A stretch of DNA of 64,000 nt from Mycolicibacterium confluentis (GCF_010729895.1 NZ_AP022612.1:4712001-4776000); one strand, 5' to 3'; shown: positions 9,354 to 19,141, counted from the first letter of the stretch. The notes: generated from the letters alone by a model not told the origin. Translations and numbers: made by a program.

Positions 9354-10055
9354 TCAGCCCTGCGGGTTGGGCGTGTTGATCGGCGCCACGTCGAGCACCA
9401 CCCAGCGCCCCTCGGGTTTGCCGAGCGTGACCCGCAGCGCGAGCACCGCACGCGTCGGCGCCTGTCCCGGCGTGCTCTGCGTCCCACGCATGACCACCGC
9501 CACGTTGGCGCCGTCGGTGCCCAGCGCTTCCACGCCGGCCGAGATGGTCTGAGCCTGCGCCGAGATCCTCTTGCGGGCGAGGTCTTCGGTCGACTTGCCG
9601 AAGTTGGCCTTGAACGCCTCGGCCTGCGCGGGGGCCATCAGGGCCGCGGCGCGCTCGATCGACGCCATCGGGTCCTGCGGCGAGAATGTCGCCGTCGCCT
9701 CCGAGACGGCCGTCGCCAGGCGCACCACTTCCTGCGCGTCGTTGTTGAGCTGCCGGTCGGGCAGCGTCAGCCGCGTGTAGCCGACCACGACTGCGGCCGC
9801 CACCAGCCCGGTCATCAGCGCGACCACGGCCAACCGCAGACCGGGGCCGTCGTCGTCGGTGCCCGCAGTCACGCGGTCCCGCCGCCACAGCACCGCGTTG
9901 ACGATCATGGCCTCGACGATCAGCAGGCCCAGGATCGAGCACACCGACACCCACCACAGCGGCCAGTCGAGGAAGGACCCGATCGCCAGCAGCGCGACGA
10001 TCGCCACCAGCGGTGCGGCGATGTCGAAGGCCAGCACACGCCAGGTGTTCCTCAT
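9354..10055 (-). CDS. Mce-associated membrane protein (Rv0200-like)
   Basis: A 233-residue protein with three hydrophobic helices in the first 100 residues and an extracytoplasmic domain of about 130 residues (LPDRQLNNDAQEVVRLA..., ending in a beta-rich segment) typical of Mce-associated membrane (Mam) proteins. It overlaps the stop of omamA by four bases, and in M. tuberculosis the matching pair is Rv0199/Rv0200, which support stability of Mce lipid importers. It is expected to work as a partner of OmamA in the cell membrane. Confidence 0.8.
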   Translation of the reverse strand: MRNTWRVLAFDIAAPLVAIVALLAIGSFLDWPLWWVSVCSILGLLIVEAMIVNAVLWRRDRVTAGTDDDGPGLRLAVVALMTGLVAAAVVVGYTRLTLPDRQLNNDAQEVVRLATAVSEATATFSPQDPMASIERAAALMAPAQAEAFKANFGKSTEDLARKRISAQAQTISAGVEALGTDGANVAVVMRGTQSTPGQAPTRAVLALRVTLGKPEGRWVVLDVAPINTPNPQG

Positions 10056-10666
10056 CGCATTGACTCCAGACGTGAGATGAGCAGTCGGCCGTCGACGTCG
10101 GAGACGCCGAGGCGCAGGTTCCAGCGCACGGTCTGCGGTGTGCCGCCCACGTTCTGACTCACCGATGACGCGATGACAAGCACCGTGTCGGTCCGGGACG
10201 CGACGTCCTGCGGCAGCGGAGGCGATGGTGGCGGTGAGCCCGGTTCGGTGTCGAGGTCACGGTGCACCGACTCGTAGGCGACCGCCTCGATCTGCCCGCG
10301 GGTCTGCGACTTCAGGGTCTTGACGACGTCGGTGTAGGGCGTGACGGCGGCCTCGAAGTCGGCGTTGAGTTCGCCGACGGTGCCGTCGTGCAGTCTCTGC
10401 AGGCTGGCCTCGACGGTGGCCGCGTTCATGTTGATCAGCACGCCTGTCCAATCGGCGGCGGCCTGCATGACGCGAGTGCGGTGGTCCAGTTCGGCGACCT
10501 GGTCGCGGTGCCCTGCGTAGATCAGCCCGGCGAGCACCACCCCGGCGACCGCGACGACGGCAAGCACCGCCGAGGCGATTCCGTAGAGCGAGAAGACGGG
10601 CCCGGGGGCCGGCACCTCGGTGGCGTCAGCGCTGCTGTCGGGCTCTGTGACCTCGGCGTCAGGCAT
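10052..10666 (-). CDS. omamA: Orphan Mce-associated membrane protein OmamA
   Basis: A 204-residue bitopic protein: short acidic cytoplasmic N-terminus, one helix near residues 28-52 (SLYGIASAVLAVVAVAGVVLAGL), and a Mam-type outer domain that begins HRDQVAELDHRTRVMQAAADW and ends NLRLGVSDVDGRLLISRLE. It diverges from zmp1 by only about 40 bp, exactly as Rv0199 does from Rv0198c. OmamA is known to stabilise Mce1 and Mce4 fatty-acid and cholesterol importers. The Pro-rich loop GSPPPSPPLP is unusual but within the outer domain. Confidence 0.85.
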   Translation of the reverse strand: MPDAEVTEPDSSADATEVPAPGPVFSLYGIASAVLAVVAVAGVVLAGLIYAGHRDQVAELDHRTRVMQAAADWTGVLINMNAATVEASLQRLHDGTVGELNADFEAAVTPYTDVVKTLKSQTRGQIEAVAYESVHRDLDTEPGSPPPSPPLPQDVASRTDTVLVIASSVSQNVGGTPQTVRWNLRLGVSDVDGRLLISRLESMR

Positions 10667-10707
10667 GGCCGTGAGGGTACCCGGCGACTTCTGGTAAGGA
10701 TGAAGCC

Positions 10708-12693
10708 GTGACGGTAGAAGCCATTCGCTCGGGCCTGGACCTGAGCTACGTCGATGACCACTCGCGCCCGCAGGACGACCTGTTCGGTCACGTCAACGGC
10801 CGCTGGCTGACCGACTACGAGATTCCCGCCGACCGCGCCACCGACGGCGCCTTCCGGTCGCTGTTCGACCGCGCCGAGGAGCAGGTCCGCGACCTGATCA
10901 CCGAGGCCGCCGCGAGCAACGCCCCGGCGGGCACCGATCAGCGGCGCATCGGCGATCTGTACGCCAGCTTCCTCGACGAGGCGGCCGTCGAGAACCGCGG
11001 CGTCACTCCCCTGCTCGACGAGCTGACTCAGATCGACGAGGCCGCCGACGCCGACGCGCTGGCCGCGGTCATCGGCGCGCTGCAGCGTGCCGGGGTCGGC
11101 GGCGGTGCCGGTGTCTATGTGGACACTGACTCCAAGAACTCCACGCGGTACCTGCTCCACGTGAGCCAGTCGGGGCTGGGCCTGCCCGACGAGTCCTACT
11201 ACCGCGACCCGCAGCACGCCGAGATCCTGGCGGCGTATCCAGACCACATCGCGCGGATGTTCGCGCTGGTCTACGGCGGGACCGCGCAGGACCACGCGGA
11301 CACCGCCGAGCGCATCGTCGCGCTGGAGAAGAAGTTGGCCTCGGCCCACTGGGACGTCGTGAAGCGGCGCGACGCCGACCTGACCTACAACCTGCGCGCC
11401 TTCGCCGACCTCGCCGACGAGGCCCCCGGCTTCGACTGGACGGCGTGGATCACCGCGCTCGGCAGCAGCCCCGAGAAGTCCGCTGAAGTCGTCGTGCGCC
11501 AACCCGACTACCTGACGGCGTTCGCCGCGCTCTGGGCGGGCGAGTCCCTGGACACGTGGAAGGACTGGGCGCGCTGGCGCCTGATCCGCTCCCGTGCCGG
11601 CATGTTGACCGATGCCATCGTGGCCCAGGACTTCGAGTTCTACGGCCGGACCCTGAGCGGCACCGAGGCCATCCGCGATCGCTGGAAGCGCGGTGTGAGC
11701 CTCGTGGAGGGCCTGATGGGCGACGCCCTGGGCAAGCTGTACGTCGCACGCCACTTCCCGCCCGAGCACAAGGCGCGGATGGACGTGCTGGTGGCCAACC
11801 TGCGGGAGGCCTACCGGGTCAGCATCAACGACCTCGAGTGGATGACGCCGGAGACCCGGCAGCGCGCGTTGGCCAAGCTGGACAAGTTCACGCCCAAGAT
11901 CGGCTACCCGGCCAAGTGGCGGGACTACTCGCAACTGGTCATCGACCGCGATGACCTGTACGGCAACTGCCGCCGCGGCCACGAGGTCGACTCCGATCGC
12001 GAACTGGCCAAGCTCGGTGGGCCCGTCGACCGCGACGAGTGGTTCATGACCCCGCAGACCGTGAACGCCTACTACAACCCGGGCATGAACGAGATCGTGT
12101 TCCCCGCAGCGATCCTGCAGCCGCCGTTCTTCGACGCCGACGCCGACGACGCCGCCAACTACGGCGGCATCGGTGCGGTGATCGGCCACGAGATCGGGCA
12201 CGGCTTCGACGATCAGGGCGCCAAGTACGACGGCGACGGCAACCTGGTGGACTGGTGGACCGATGCCGACCGCGCCGAATTCGGGCTGCGCACAAAGGCT
12301 CTCATCGAACAGTACGACGACTTCGTGCCGCGCGCCCTCTCCAATGAGTACCACGTCAACGGCGCGTTCACGGTGGGCGAGAACATCGGCGACCTCGGCG
12401 GCCTCTCGATCGCACTGCTGGCCTACAAACTGTCGCTGGGCGGCAAGGAGGCGCCGGTGATCGACGGCCTCACCGGGGTGCAGCGGGTGTTCTTCGGCTG
12501 GGCACAGGTGTGGCGGACGAAGTCCCGCGACGCGGAGTCGATCCGTCGCCTCGCCGTGGACCCGCACTCGCCGCCGGAGTTCCGCTGCAACGGCGTGATC
12601 CGCAACATGGACGCGTTCTACGAGGCGTTCGGCGTCGGCCCCGACGACGAACTGTTCCTCGAACCCGAGCACCGGGTGCGCATCTGGAACTGA
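10708..12693 (+). CDS. zmp1: Zinc metalloprotease Zmp1 (M13, neprilysin family)
   Basis: A 661-residue M13 endopeptidase, close to the 663 residues of the M. tuberculosis enzyme. It has the zinc motif HEIGH (His494, Glu495, His498), the third ligand Glu558 in ENIGDLGG, the NAYYNPGMNEIVFPAAILQPPFF substrate-side segment and the conserved C-terminal tail ending RIWN. No signal peptide is visible, as for Zmp1. In pathogenic mycobacteria the enzyme interferes with inflammasome activation; in a probable saprophyte its substrate is unclear. GTG start, divergent from omamA. Confidence 0.95.
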   Translation: MTVEAIRSGLDLSYVDDHSRPQDDLFGHVNGRWLTDYEIPADRATDGAFRSLFDRAEEQVRDLITEAAASNAPAGTDQRRIGDLYASFLDEAAVENRGVTPLLDELTQIDEAADADALAAVIGALQRAGVGGGAGVYVDTDSKNSTRYLLHVSQSGLGLPDESYYRDPQHAEILAAYPDHIARMFALVYGGTAQDHADTAERIVALEKKLASAHWDVVKRRDADLTYNLRAFADLADEAPGFDWTAWITALGSSPEKSAEVVVRQPDYLTAFAALWAGESLDTWKDWARWRLIRSRAGMLTDAIVAQDFEFYGRTLSGTEAIRDRWKRGVSLVEGLMGDALGKLYVARHFPPEHKARMDVLVANLREAYRVSINDLEWMTPETRQRALAKLDKFTPKIGYPAKWRDYSQLVIDRDDLYGNCRRGHEVDSDRELAKLGGPVDRDEWFMTPQTVNAYYNPGMNEIVFPAAILQPPFFDADADDAANYGGIGAVIGHEIGHGFDDQGAKYDGDGNLVDWWTDADRAEFGLRTKALIEQYDDFVPRALSNEYHVNGAFTVGENIGDLGGLSIALLAYKLSLGGKEAPVIDGLTGVQRVFFGWAQVWRTKSRDAESIRRLAVDPHSPPEFRCNGVIRNMDAFYEAFGVGPDDELFLEPEHRVRIWN

Positions 12694-12840
12694 CGCACGT
12701 CGTCTGACGGTGTCCCCCGCGGGCCACCGATTGGCACCCACGGCCGTATCGGAACCTGTGTCGCTGCATAGCATTTGAGGCGAGCAGTGACGGAGGTCAC
12801 GACTGCCTTTGTGCAGGTCAGCCAAGCAGTGGGAGAAACC

Positions 12841-14088
12841 ATGACGGCGAACATCGTCAGCGACGCCGAGCAGGACGTGGCGGCGGTCAATGTCTTCGAT
12901 CCGAGTTGGTGGGCCGACGGGCCGCCACACGGGCTCTTCAAGCGCATGCGACAGCAGTCCCCGGTGCATTGGAACCCCCTGCCGGACGGCACCGGGTGCT
13001 GGATGTTGTTCCGCCACGCTGAGATCTCCGAGGTCAGCCATGATTCGGAGACCTTCTCCAGCCGACGGGGCGGGGTCTTCATCAACCCCGATCAGCTGGT
13101 GAATCTCGACGTCATCAGCAACATGCTGCTGTACATGGACCCGCCCACGCACACCCGGCACCGCAAGATCCTGGCCAAGGTGTTCACCCCGGCCGCGGTG
13201 GCCAAGATGGAGGAGGGGATCCGCGCGCGGGTCGTCACCACCATCGACAAGGTCATAGAGAGCGGCCGGGCGGACTACGCGGCCGACATCGCCGTCCCGA
13301 TCCCGCTTCTCATCCTGATGGAACTGATGGGCGCGCCGGAGGAGGACCTGCCCTCGTTCTACGACTGGACCGAACGCATCGAGCAGGAGATCCGGTCCCC
13401 CGAATCCAATTCGGGCGCAGGCGTCTTCATGGAGATGGCCGGCTATCTGGCGCAGCAGGTGGCGCGCCAGTCGGAGGCCGCGATCGAAGACTCGCTGGTG
13501 ATGCGGTTGCGCAACGCCGTGGTGGACGGCGCGGAACTGACCGATCTGGAGATCGTGATGTTCTTCGGTCTGCTGACCTTCGCGGGCAATGACACCACCC
13601 GAAACACCGCGGCCACCGGGCTTCTGACCCTGCTTGAGCATCCGGAGGCGCTGGCTGCGCTGTATGCCGATCCGACGCTGATCCCCACCGCGGTGGAGGA
13701 GATCCTGCGCTGGACGTCGGTGGTCCAGTGGTTCGCCCGCACCGCCACGCGCGACGTCGAGTTGGACGGCAAGCGCATCTCGGAGGGCGACAAGGTCGTG
13801 ATGTGGTACGGCAGCGGCTCCCGTGACGAGCGCGTCTTCGAGAACCCGGACGTCTTCGACATCCACCGCCCCAAGTCTGAGCACGTCGCGTACGGCGGCG
13901 GTGGACGGCACTTCTGCCTGGGCGCGAGCCTGGCTCGGATGGAACTGCGGATCATCCTCGAGGAGGTGCTGGGCCGGATGAAGGACCTGCGCCTGGACGG
14001 CAATCCTGAACTGGTGCCGTCGAACTGGGCCTACGGTCTGTCGACGCTGCCCGTCGCGTTCACGCCCGGCGCCCGGTCGGACGCCTGA
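12841..14088 (+). CDS. Cytochrome P450
   Basis: A 415-residue P450. It shows the I-helix motif AGNDTTRN, the ExxR pair in EEILRW, and the heme-ligand loop GGGGRHFCLGASLARME with Cys359. The ATG at 12841 follows GGGAGAAACC and is preferred to a TTG at 12775. Many mycobacterial P450s of this form hydroxylate fatty acids, sterols or terpenoids using ferredoxin; no ferredoxin gene is adjacent, so the subfamily and substrate cannot be fixed. It lies between zmp1 and an aldehyde dehydrogenase, with which it converges, so alcohol-to-acid oxidation in one pathway is possible but not shown. Confidence 0.92.
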   Translation: MTANIVSDAEQDVAAVNVFDPSWWADGPPHGLFKRMRQQSPVHWNPLPDGTGCWMLFRHAEISEVSHDSETFSSRRGGVFINPDQLVNLDVISNMLLYMDPPTHTRHRKILAKVFTPAAVAKMEEGIRARVVTTIDKVIESGRADYAADIAVPIPLLILMELMGAPEEDLPSFYDWTERIEQEIRSPESNSGAGVFMEMAGYLAQQVARQSEAAIEDSLVMRLRNAVVDGAELTDLEIVMFFGLLTFAGNDTTRNTAATGLLTLLEHPEALAALYADPTLIPTAVEEILRWTSVVQWFARTATRDVELDGKRISEGDKVVMWYGSGSRDERVFENPDVFDIHRPKSEHVAYGGGGRHFCLGASLARMELRIILEEVLGRMKDLRLDGNPELVPSNWAYGLSTLPVAFTPGARSDA

Positions 14089-14103
14089 CCCAACCCGAAC
14101 ATG

Positions 14104-14138
14104 ACTGAGCCGCCCACCATTTCGGTGGGCGGCTCAGT
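14104..14138. terminator. Bidirectional intrinsic terminator
   Basis: A perfect 15-bp stem (ACTGAGCCGCCCACC, 14104-14118; loop ATTTC; right arm 14124-14138) lies between the convergent P450 and aldehyde dehydrogenase genes. It serves both strands; T-tails are short, as is usual in mycobacteria. Confidence 0.9.
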
Positions 14139-14158
14139 TGTTGACGGAGCGCTGAGTC

Positions 14159-15550
14159 TCAGAACAGTCGACGCATCAGCGCGAGCGCACGCTTGGTGTG
14201 CGGCGGGTACACGAACGTCGGGTCCGGCTTCGCCGGCTTGGCCAGAACGGCCCGACGGTGGCTGAGCGCTTCGAAGCCCCAGCGGCCGTGATACGCGCCC
14301 ATCCCACTGGCACCCACGCCGCCGAAGGGCAGTTGCGGCACCAGGCAGTGCATTGCGACGTGGTTGAGGACCGCTCCGCCCGAGGGGATCCGGTCCACGA
14401 TCTCGCGCCCACGGCGCGTGGAGCTCGTGAACACATACGCCGCCAGCGGTTTCGGCCCGCTGTTGACGTATTCGACGGCTCGATCCACCGAGTCGACCGT
14501 GATGACCGGCAGGATCGGTCCGAAGATCTCCTCTGCCATCACGGCGTCGGTGACCGGCGGGTCCACCACCACGGTGGGTTCCATCCGCAGCGCGTCGCGG
14601 TCGACTGCCCCGCCGTAGGCGATCTGACCATCCGTGGTGCGCAGCATTGCCGCGAGCCGGTCCAGGTGTCGTTCGTTGACGATTCGCATCGCCGGAACCG
14701 TTTCCTCGGAACGGAATTCGCGCAGGCATGCGCTCAGCTGCGCGACGAACCGGTCCCTGACCGACCGCTCGACCAGGACGTAGTCGGGAGCGATGCAGGT
14801 CTGCCCGGAGTTGAGCAGCTTGATCCACGCGATCCGTCGGGCCGCGACGTCGATGTCCGCGTCGGCGGTGATGATGACCGGGCTCTTGCCCCCGAGTTCC
14901 AGCGTGACCGGTGTGAGGGTCGGGGCCGCTGCCGCCATGATTCTGCGGCCAATCTCGGTCCCGCCCGTGAAGAACGCGTGGTCGAAGCCCTGCGCCAAGA
15001 GGTCCTGGGTGATCGCGGCGTCGCCCTCGACGACCCGGACCGCTTCGGGATCGACGTACTGCGGCACCAGCCTGGCCAGCAGCGCCGAGGTGGCCGGGGC
15101 CAACTCCGACGGCTTGATGACGGCGCAGTTGCCCGCGGCCACGGCCGCCACCAGGGGACCCAAGCTCAGGTAGACGGGGTAGTTCCACGGGCCGATGATG
15201 AGCACCACCCCGAGCGGCTCGTACTGCACCCAGCCCCGGCCTGGCAGCTGAGCCAGCGGCAGGCTCACCCGTTGCCGCCGCATCCACTTCTTGAGGTGCT
15301 TGCGGGCATAGGCGGCCTCGGCCTTGGTCGAGGCGATGTCTCCGAGCCAGGACTCCTGCGCCGAGCGGCCCAAATCGGCCGCCAGCGCCTCCGCGATGGC
15401 CGGCTCCTGTTCGCTGACCAGCCGTTCGATTCCGAGCAGCTGCTCGCGCCGCCACTCCAGTGAGCGGGTGCGGCCGGTGGCGAAGCACCGCCTCGTCTCG
15501 GCCAGCACTTCCACGGCCCCGCAGGACTGCGGACTGGTCTGCACAACCAT
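14159..15550 (-). CDS. NAD(P)-dependent aldehyde dehydrogenase (class 3-like)
   Basis: A 463-residue soluble aldehyde dehydrogenase of the shorter class-3 type. It has IIGPWNYPVYLSLGPLV (cofactor site), the catalytic-Glu motif TLELGGKSPVI, and the nucleophile in NSGQTCIAPDYVLV; then VDPPVTDAVMAEEIFGPILPVI. The length and motifs resemble Rv0147 of M. tuberculosis. It oxidises aldehydes to acids; a fatty or aromatic aldehyde is likely. Three possible upstream starts add no conserved residues. Confidence 0.9.
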   Translation of the reverse strand: MVVQTSPQSCGAVEVLAETRRCFATGRTRSLEWRREQLLGIERLVSEQEPAIAEALAADLGRSAQESWLGDIASTKAEAAYARKHLKKWMRRQRVSLPLAQLPGRGWVQYEPLGVVLIIGPWNYPVYLSLGPLVAAVAAGNCAVIKPSELAPATSALLARLVPQYVDPEAVRVVEGDAAITQDLLAQGFDHAFFTGGTEIGRRIMAAAAPTLTPVTLELGGKSPVIITADADIDVAARRIAWIKLLNSGQTCIAPDYVLVERSVRDRFVAQLSACLREFRSEETVPAMRIVNERHLDRLAAMLRTTDGQIAYGGAVDRDALRMEPTVVVDPPVTDAVMAEEIFGPILPVITVDSVDRAVEYVNSGPKPLAAYVFTSSTRRGREIVDRIPSGGAVLNHVAMHCLVPQLPFGGVGASGMGAYHGRWGFEALSHRRAVLAKPAKPDPTFVYPPHTKRALALMRRLF

Positions 15551-15679
15551 GTATGGATCCCTTCATCGTCACTATGAGCGCCATCACATGCTGACGCTGA
15601 AGGGGCGGCCATAGGTTCGACCCGCGTGCCAATTAGTGGCCTCTGGGGGCCAACCACGCCGAATACAGACCGTCCACAT

Positions 15680-15720
15680 GCAGAATCGCCCGGAATCGGG
15701 TGATTCCGGGCGATTTCTGC
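15680..15720 (-). terminator. Intrinsic terminator after the L,D-transpeptidase gene
   Basis: AATCGCCCGGAATC (15684-15697), loop GGGT, and a perfect right arm (15702-15715); the stem can extend by several pairs over one bulge (GCAGA/TTCTGC). It lies 13 bases past the minus-strand stop and ends transcription of that gene. Confidence 0.85.
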
Positions 15721-15732
15721 GTAGGGGCGGGT

Positions 15733-16752
15733 CTAGAACATCTGCCAGTCCGACGCGCCGTCGGGCTGGCTGTACAGGCCCTTGCTGTTCTTGATGACGA
15801 CGGGATCGCCGCTGCCGAAGTTGTCGAAGAACCACTGGGCGTTGGCGGGGCTCAGGTTGATGCAGCCGTGGCTGACATTGCGCTTGCCCTGATCGCCCAC
15901 CGACCACGGCGCGCTGTGCACGAAGATGCCACTGTTGTCGATCCGGACCGCGTCCTGCACCTTGAGCTTGTAGCCCTCGGCCGAGTCCACCGGCACGCCG
16001 TAGGTCGAGGAGTCCATCACGATGTCGGCGAACTTCTCCAGCACGTAGTAGGTGCCGTTCTTGGTCTCATGCTTGCCGTCGGGCTTGCCCATCGACACCG
16101 GGAAGGTCTTCTCGAGCTTCCCGTTGCGCATGACCTCCATCTGCTTGGTCTTGTCGTCGATCGTGGCGACCAGGTAGTCACCGGTGCGGAAGGTGGACTT
16201 GGTGCCCGCCGCGTCGATGGTCACGACGGTGTTGGCGGGCCAGAAGTCCTGCGGACGCCAGCGCAACTGCGTGTCACTGACCCAGTAGAAGCGGCCGGGC
16301 ACCGGCGGCACCGACGAGATGTGCACGGCGTCCTGCGCCATCTGCCGGTCGGCGATCGGTACGGCGAAGTTGATGTAGATGGGCTTGGCCACACCGACCA
16401 TCGACCCGTTCACCGGGTTGAAGGTGGGCGGCCGGAACGGTGGGGTGCCCTCGAACGGCAGCGGGTTCTGGCCCGCGGGCGTGCCCTCGGGGATCACCGA
16501 AGGCGCGCCGTAGTTGTTCAGCGGCACCGGGGCGGCCGGGTCTTCGGCAGCCGCGGGGGCCAGCGGATCTGCCGGTGGCGCCGGGGGTGCGAACGGGTCA
16601 ACGGGCGCGTCGACGACGGGCGGCGGTGGCGGGTCGCCGGGGGTGACCTCAGGATCTGCTGCCGCGGGTGTCACCGCGAAAGACAGCAGTGCGGCGGTGC
16701 CCACAAGTGCGGCCACCGACTTCGCGGCGCGGCTTCGGATCAAGCTCGCCAT
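15733..16752 (-). CDS. L,D-transpeptidase (Rv0192 type)
   Basis: A 339-residue exported enzyme that makes 3-3 cross-links in peptidoglycan. The ATG at 16752 follows GGAGG and gives a signal peptide ending PAAADP, then a Pro/Ala-rich linker of about 70 residues, an Ig-like domain ([22 protein letters not shown]...), and a YkuD catalytic domain with [27 protein letters not shown]; Cys in SHGCIN is the nucleophile. Position, upstream of the Rv0191-type carrier, matches Rv0192 (LdtMt4; probably LdtE in M. smegmatis nomenclature). The YkuD family is carbapenem-sensitive. Confidence 0.93.
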   Translation of the reverse strand: MASLIRSRAAKSVAALVGTAALLSFAVTPAAADPEVTPGDPPPPPVVDAPVDPFAPPAPPADPLAPAAAEDPAAPVPLNNYGAPSVIPEGTPAGQNPLPFEGTPPFRPPTFNPVNGSMVGVAKPIYINFAVPIADRQMAQDAVHISSVPPVPGRFYWVSDTQLRWRPQDFWPANTVVTIDAAGTKSTFRTGDYLVATIDDKTKQMEVMRNGKLEKTFPVSMGKPDGKHETKNGTYYVLEKFADIVMDSSTYGVPVDSAEGYKLKVQDAVRIDNSGIFVHSAPWSVGDQGKRNVSHGCINLSPANAQWFFDNFGSGDPVVIKNSKGLYSQPDGASDWQMF

Positions 16753-16903
16753 GTACCAACCTCCAGTCATCGGCTCGGTCCAGTGTGGCACAACCAGGAG
16801 ACCAGCTACGGAGAGCGCGGGCCGCCAAAGGCACAACCAGACCCGACCCACTTGGTCGTGACCTGTGGAGACCATCGCCTTGACCACGAGCTTTGTTACA
16901 CAG

Positions 16904-18124
16904 TCATACCGCGTCCGCGGTCCCGAACAGCCCGCGACTGGCGGCGACAGCGCCCAACGCGCAGATCATCAGCAACGTCGAGATTGCGATTGTGACCGCA
17001 ATGCCAGCGGTGTCGTAGAGGATTCCGCCGGCCAGCGAACCTCCCATGATGCCGATCTGGAACGCCGCGACATACCTCCCCGATGCGGTGTCGGGGTCAT
17101 CGGGGGCCGCCCGCATCGCGGCCGCCTGCAGCATCGGCGGCAGCGCTGTCGCCATCGCTCCCCAGAGCATGATCGCCAGGCTGCCGACCAGCACCGCGGC
17201 CACGCCGTGGGCCGGGGAGGACGCGAGCACGGTCAGCACGGCCAACGCCACCGAGACGCTGCCCAACCCGACCAGGACCGAGCGCTTGGGCCGTCGGTCA
17301 AGCGGACCCGCGAGCGCGGCCATGGCGGTCAGACCCGCGATGCCGTACCCCACGAGCAGCCAGGCCAGCCGCGCCCCGTCCACACCGATGACATCGCGGA
17401 TGATCACGACCACGAACGTATAGGCGATGAAGTGGGCGCCGACTCCCACCGCCGTCAGCCCGCACAGCAGGTTCAGGCGGGCACCGACCGGGCGGCGGAA
17501 GCGACGGTTCGCACCGGACTGCGCCGCGAGCTTCAGTTCGGGCAGCATGAACCGGGCCGCCACGGTGACGACCCCGGCCGCCAGGGCGATGGCGCCGAAG
17601 GCGGGGCGCCATCCCCACAGTTGGCTCATGGCCGCCGTGAGCGGGCTGCCCACGACCAGCGCCAGCGCCGAACCGACGTAGACCGCGGTCGTGGCGCGTC
17701 CGGTGTGAGTCGGCGGGACCAAGCGGGCGCCGATGGGCGCGATCACCGACCACATCAGGCCGTGGGTCAGTGCACTCGACACTCGGCCTGCCGCGAGCAC
17801 CGCGAAGTCGGGGGCCAGCGCCGACACGGTCTGCGCGACGGTCAGGGTGCACAGCGTGACCAGCAGGACCCGTCGGCGCGACCACTGCGAGGTCCAGCGC
17901 ACCAGTGGCACGGTCATAACCGCGGCGACCAGGGCGTATCCGGCCACCAGTGTGCCGACCAGGGCCTCGCTGACGTCCAGCTCAGCCGCGATCGCGGGCA
18001 GCGCGCCCACGGGTGCCAACTCGGCGGTGACGTAGATGAAGGCCGCGGTCGCCAGCACCGCCAACTGCGCCGCGACGCGGGGCGTCCACGGGCGGGTCGG
18101 GTCTGGCCGCACGGCGACAGTCAT
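16904..18124 (-). CDS. MFS transporter (Rv0191-like)
   Basis: A 406-residue carrier with twelve predicted helices of the drug/sugar-efflux MFS class ([25 protein letters not shown]..., second-half start [24 protein letters not shown]). It follows ricR by 63 bp on the same strand, and Rv0190-Rv0191 are neighbours in M. tuberculosis, so copper-dependent co-expression is plausible. Substrate unknown; annotated in related genomes as an arabinose-efflux-like permease, which is not evidence of function. Confidence 0.88.
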   Translation of the reverse strand: MTVAVRPDPTRPWTPRVAAQLAVLATAAFIYVTAELAPVGALPAIAAELDVSEALVGTLVAGYALVAAVMTVPLVRWTSQWSRRRVLLVTLCTLTVAQTVSALAPDFAVLAAGRVSSALTHGLMWSVIAPIGARLVPPTHTGRATTAVYVGSALALVVGSPLTAAMSQLWGWRPAFGAIALAAGVVTVAARFMLPELKLAAQSGANRRFRRPVGARLNLLCGLTAVGVGAHFIAYTFVVVIIRDVIGVDGARLAWLLVGYGIAGLTAMAALAGPLDRRPKRSVLVGLGSVSVALAVLTVLASSPAHGVAAVLVGSLAIMLWGAMATALPPMLQAAAMRAAPDDPDTASGRYVAAFQIGIMGGSLAGGILYDTAGIAVTIAISTLLMICALGAVAASRGLFGTADAV

Positions 18125-18186
18125 CGTGGGGCCACGGTATCGACTTCACCCACCCGGGTGTGGGACGCCGCCGCGCGGCGTCCCCG

Positions 18187-18486
18187 TCAGGACCGCACGA
18201 GGCGCGCGATGGCGGCGGACGCCTCGGCGAGTTTCCTGTCGGCCTCGTCCCCACCCTCGGCCACGGCGTGGCTGACGCAGTGGCCCAGGTGTTCGTCGAG
18301 CAGTCCGAGCGCCACCGACTGCAACGCGCTGGTGACGGCACTGATCTGGGTGAGGACGTCGATGCAGTACTTGTCCTCGTCGATCATCTTCGCGATTCCG
18401 CGGACCTGCCCCTCGACGCGCCTCAGACGCTTGGCGTAGTTCTCCTTGTTCGGCGAATAGCCATGCGCGGCAACTTCTTCCGTCAT
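18187..18486 (-). CDS. ricR: Copper-sensing repressor RicR (CsoR family)
   Basis: A 99-residue CsoR-family repressor. The Cu(I) ligands are present with family spacing: Cys41 (DEDKYCID), His66 and Cys70 (DEHLGHC). It is nearly identical to M. tuberculosis RicR through NYAKRLRRVEGQVRGIA and TQISAVTSAL. RicR binds DNA until Cu(I) releases it and controls copper-defence genes. It overlaps the upstream DUF305 gene by ATGA, so it lies in an operon headed by that gene and by the TACCC-N5-GGGTA site, consistent with self-repression. Confidence 0.93.
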   Translation of the reverse strand: MTEEVAAHGYSPNKENYAKRLRRVEGQVRGIAKMIDEDKYCIDVLTQISAVTSALQSVALGLLDEHLGHCVSHAVAEGGDEADRKLAEASAAIARLVRS

Positions 18487-19106
18487 GATCCGAGCATCTT
18501 CTGCATCTGGGCGATCTCAGCCTCCTGCGCGTCGATGATGTGCTGCGCCAGCGTCTTCGCATCGGCGTTGACGCCGTTGGCCAGTTCAGCCTTCGCCATC
18601 TCCACCGCACCCTGATGGTGGGCGATCATCGACTCAAGCCACAGCTTGTCGAACTCGGGGCCCTGCAGCGTCTTGAGTTTGGCCATGGTGGCCTCGTCGA
18701 CCATCCCGGCCATATCGCCGTGCCCGCCGTGCCCGTCGTGCCCGGAGGACGGGTTGTCCTCACCGCCGCTCCACTGCACCAGGAAGGCCTTCATGGTGGT
18801 GATCTCGGGTTCCTGCGCCGCGGAGATCTGCTTGGCGAGCGCCAGCAGTTCGGCGTTGGTGCTGCGATCAGGCACCAACGCCGACAGTTCGACGGCCTGC
18901 TCGTGGTGCGGGATCATGTTGGTCGCGAACGCGACGTCATCGGCGTCAAATCCCGCCGGTTCGCCGGTGATCTCGATGGTCGGCACGTCATGACTGTGAT
19001 CGGTGTGCCCGTCCCCGGCTTCGCCCGGCGCAGGGTTGTTGCACGCCGACACGAAGAGAGCGGTGGCGGAGGCCGCCAGGATCGCGAGCAGACGGTTACG
19101 AGTCAT
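18483..19106 (-). CDS. DUF305 lipoprotein
   Basis: A 207-residue lipoprotein: signal [17 protein letters not shown] with the lipobox Cys at about 22, then a DUF305 ferritin-like helical repeat containing [16 protein letters not shown] and, later, [16 protein letters not shown] His-rich loop ([12 protein letters not shown]) lies between. DUF305 proteins often occur with copper genes; the Met/His-rich make-up and coupling to ricR suggest a periplasmic copper role. First gene of the operon, 16 bp after the proposed operator. Confidence 0.88.
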   Translation of the reverse strand: MTRNRLLAILAASATALFVSACNNPAPGEAGDGHTDHSHDVPTIEITGEPAGFDADDVAFATNMIPHHEQAVELSALVPDRSTNAELLALAKQISAAQEPEITTMKAFLVQWSGGEDNPSSGHDGHGGHGDMAGMVDEATMAKLKTLQGPEFDKLWLESMIAHHQGAVEMAKAELANGVNADAKTLAQHIIDAQEAEIAQMQKMLGS

Positions 19107-19121
19107 GAACCCACCGTACCC

Positions 19122-19141
19122 GGTACCCCTGGAGGGTATCC
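19122..19141. promoter_or_regulatory. Putative RicR/CsoR copper operator
   Basis: GGTACCCCTGGAGGGTATCC contains TACCC-N5-GGGTA (19124-19138), the palindrome known from RicR-regulated promoters in M. tuberculosis. It sits 18 bases before the DUF305 start and about 45 before ilvD on the other strand, so ilvD could also feel it. Confidence 0.8.

Noticed and set aside
10522..13911. A 1129-codon minus-strand open frame across zmp1 and the P450 gene
   Set aside because: It is antisense to two genes with full family motifs, has no start site or known domain, and its codon pattern is the mirror of high-GC coding DNA.
16865..18439. A 524-codon plus-strand frame opposite the MFS and ricR genes
   Set aside because: Its residues are Arg/Gln/His-rich with no hydrophobic or domain pattern, and the minus-strand genes are well supported.
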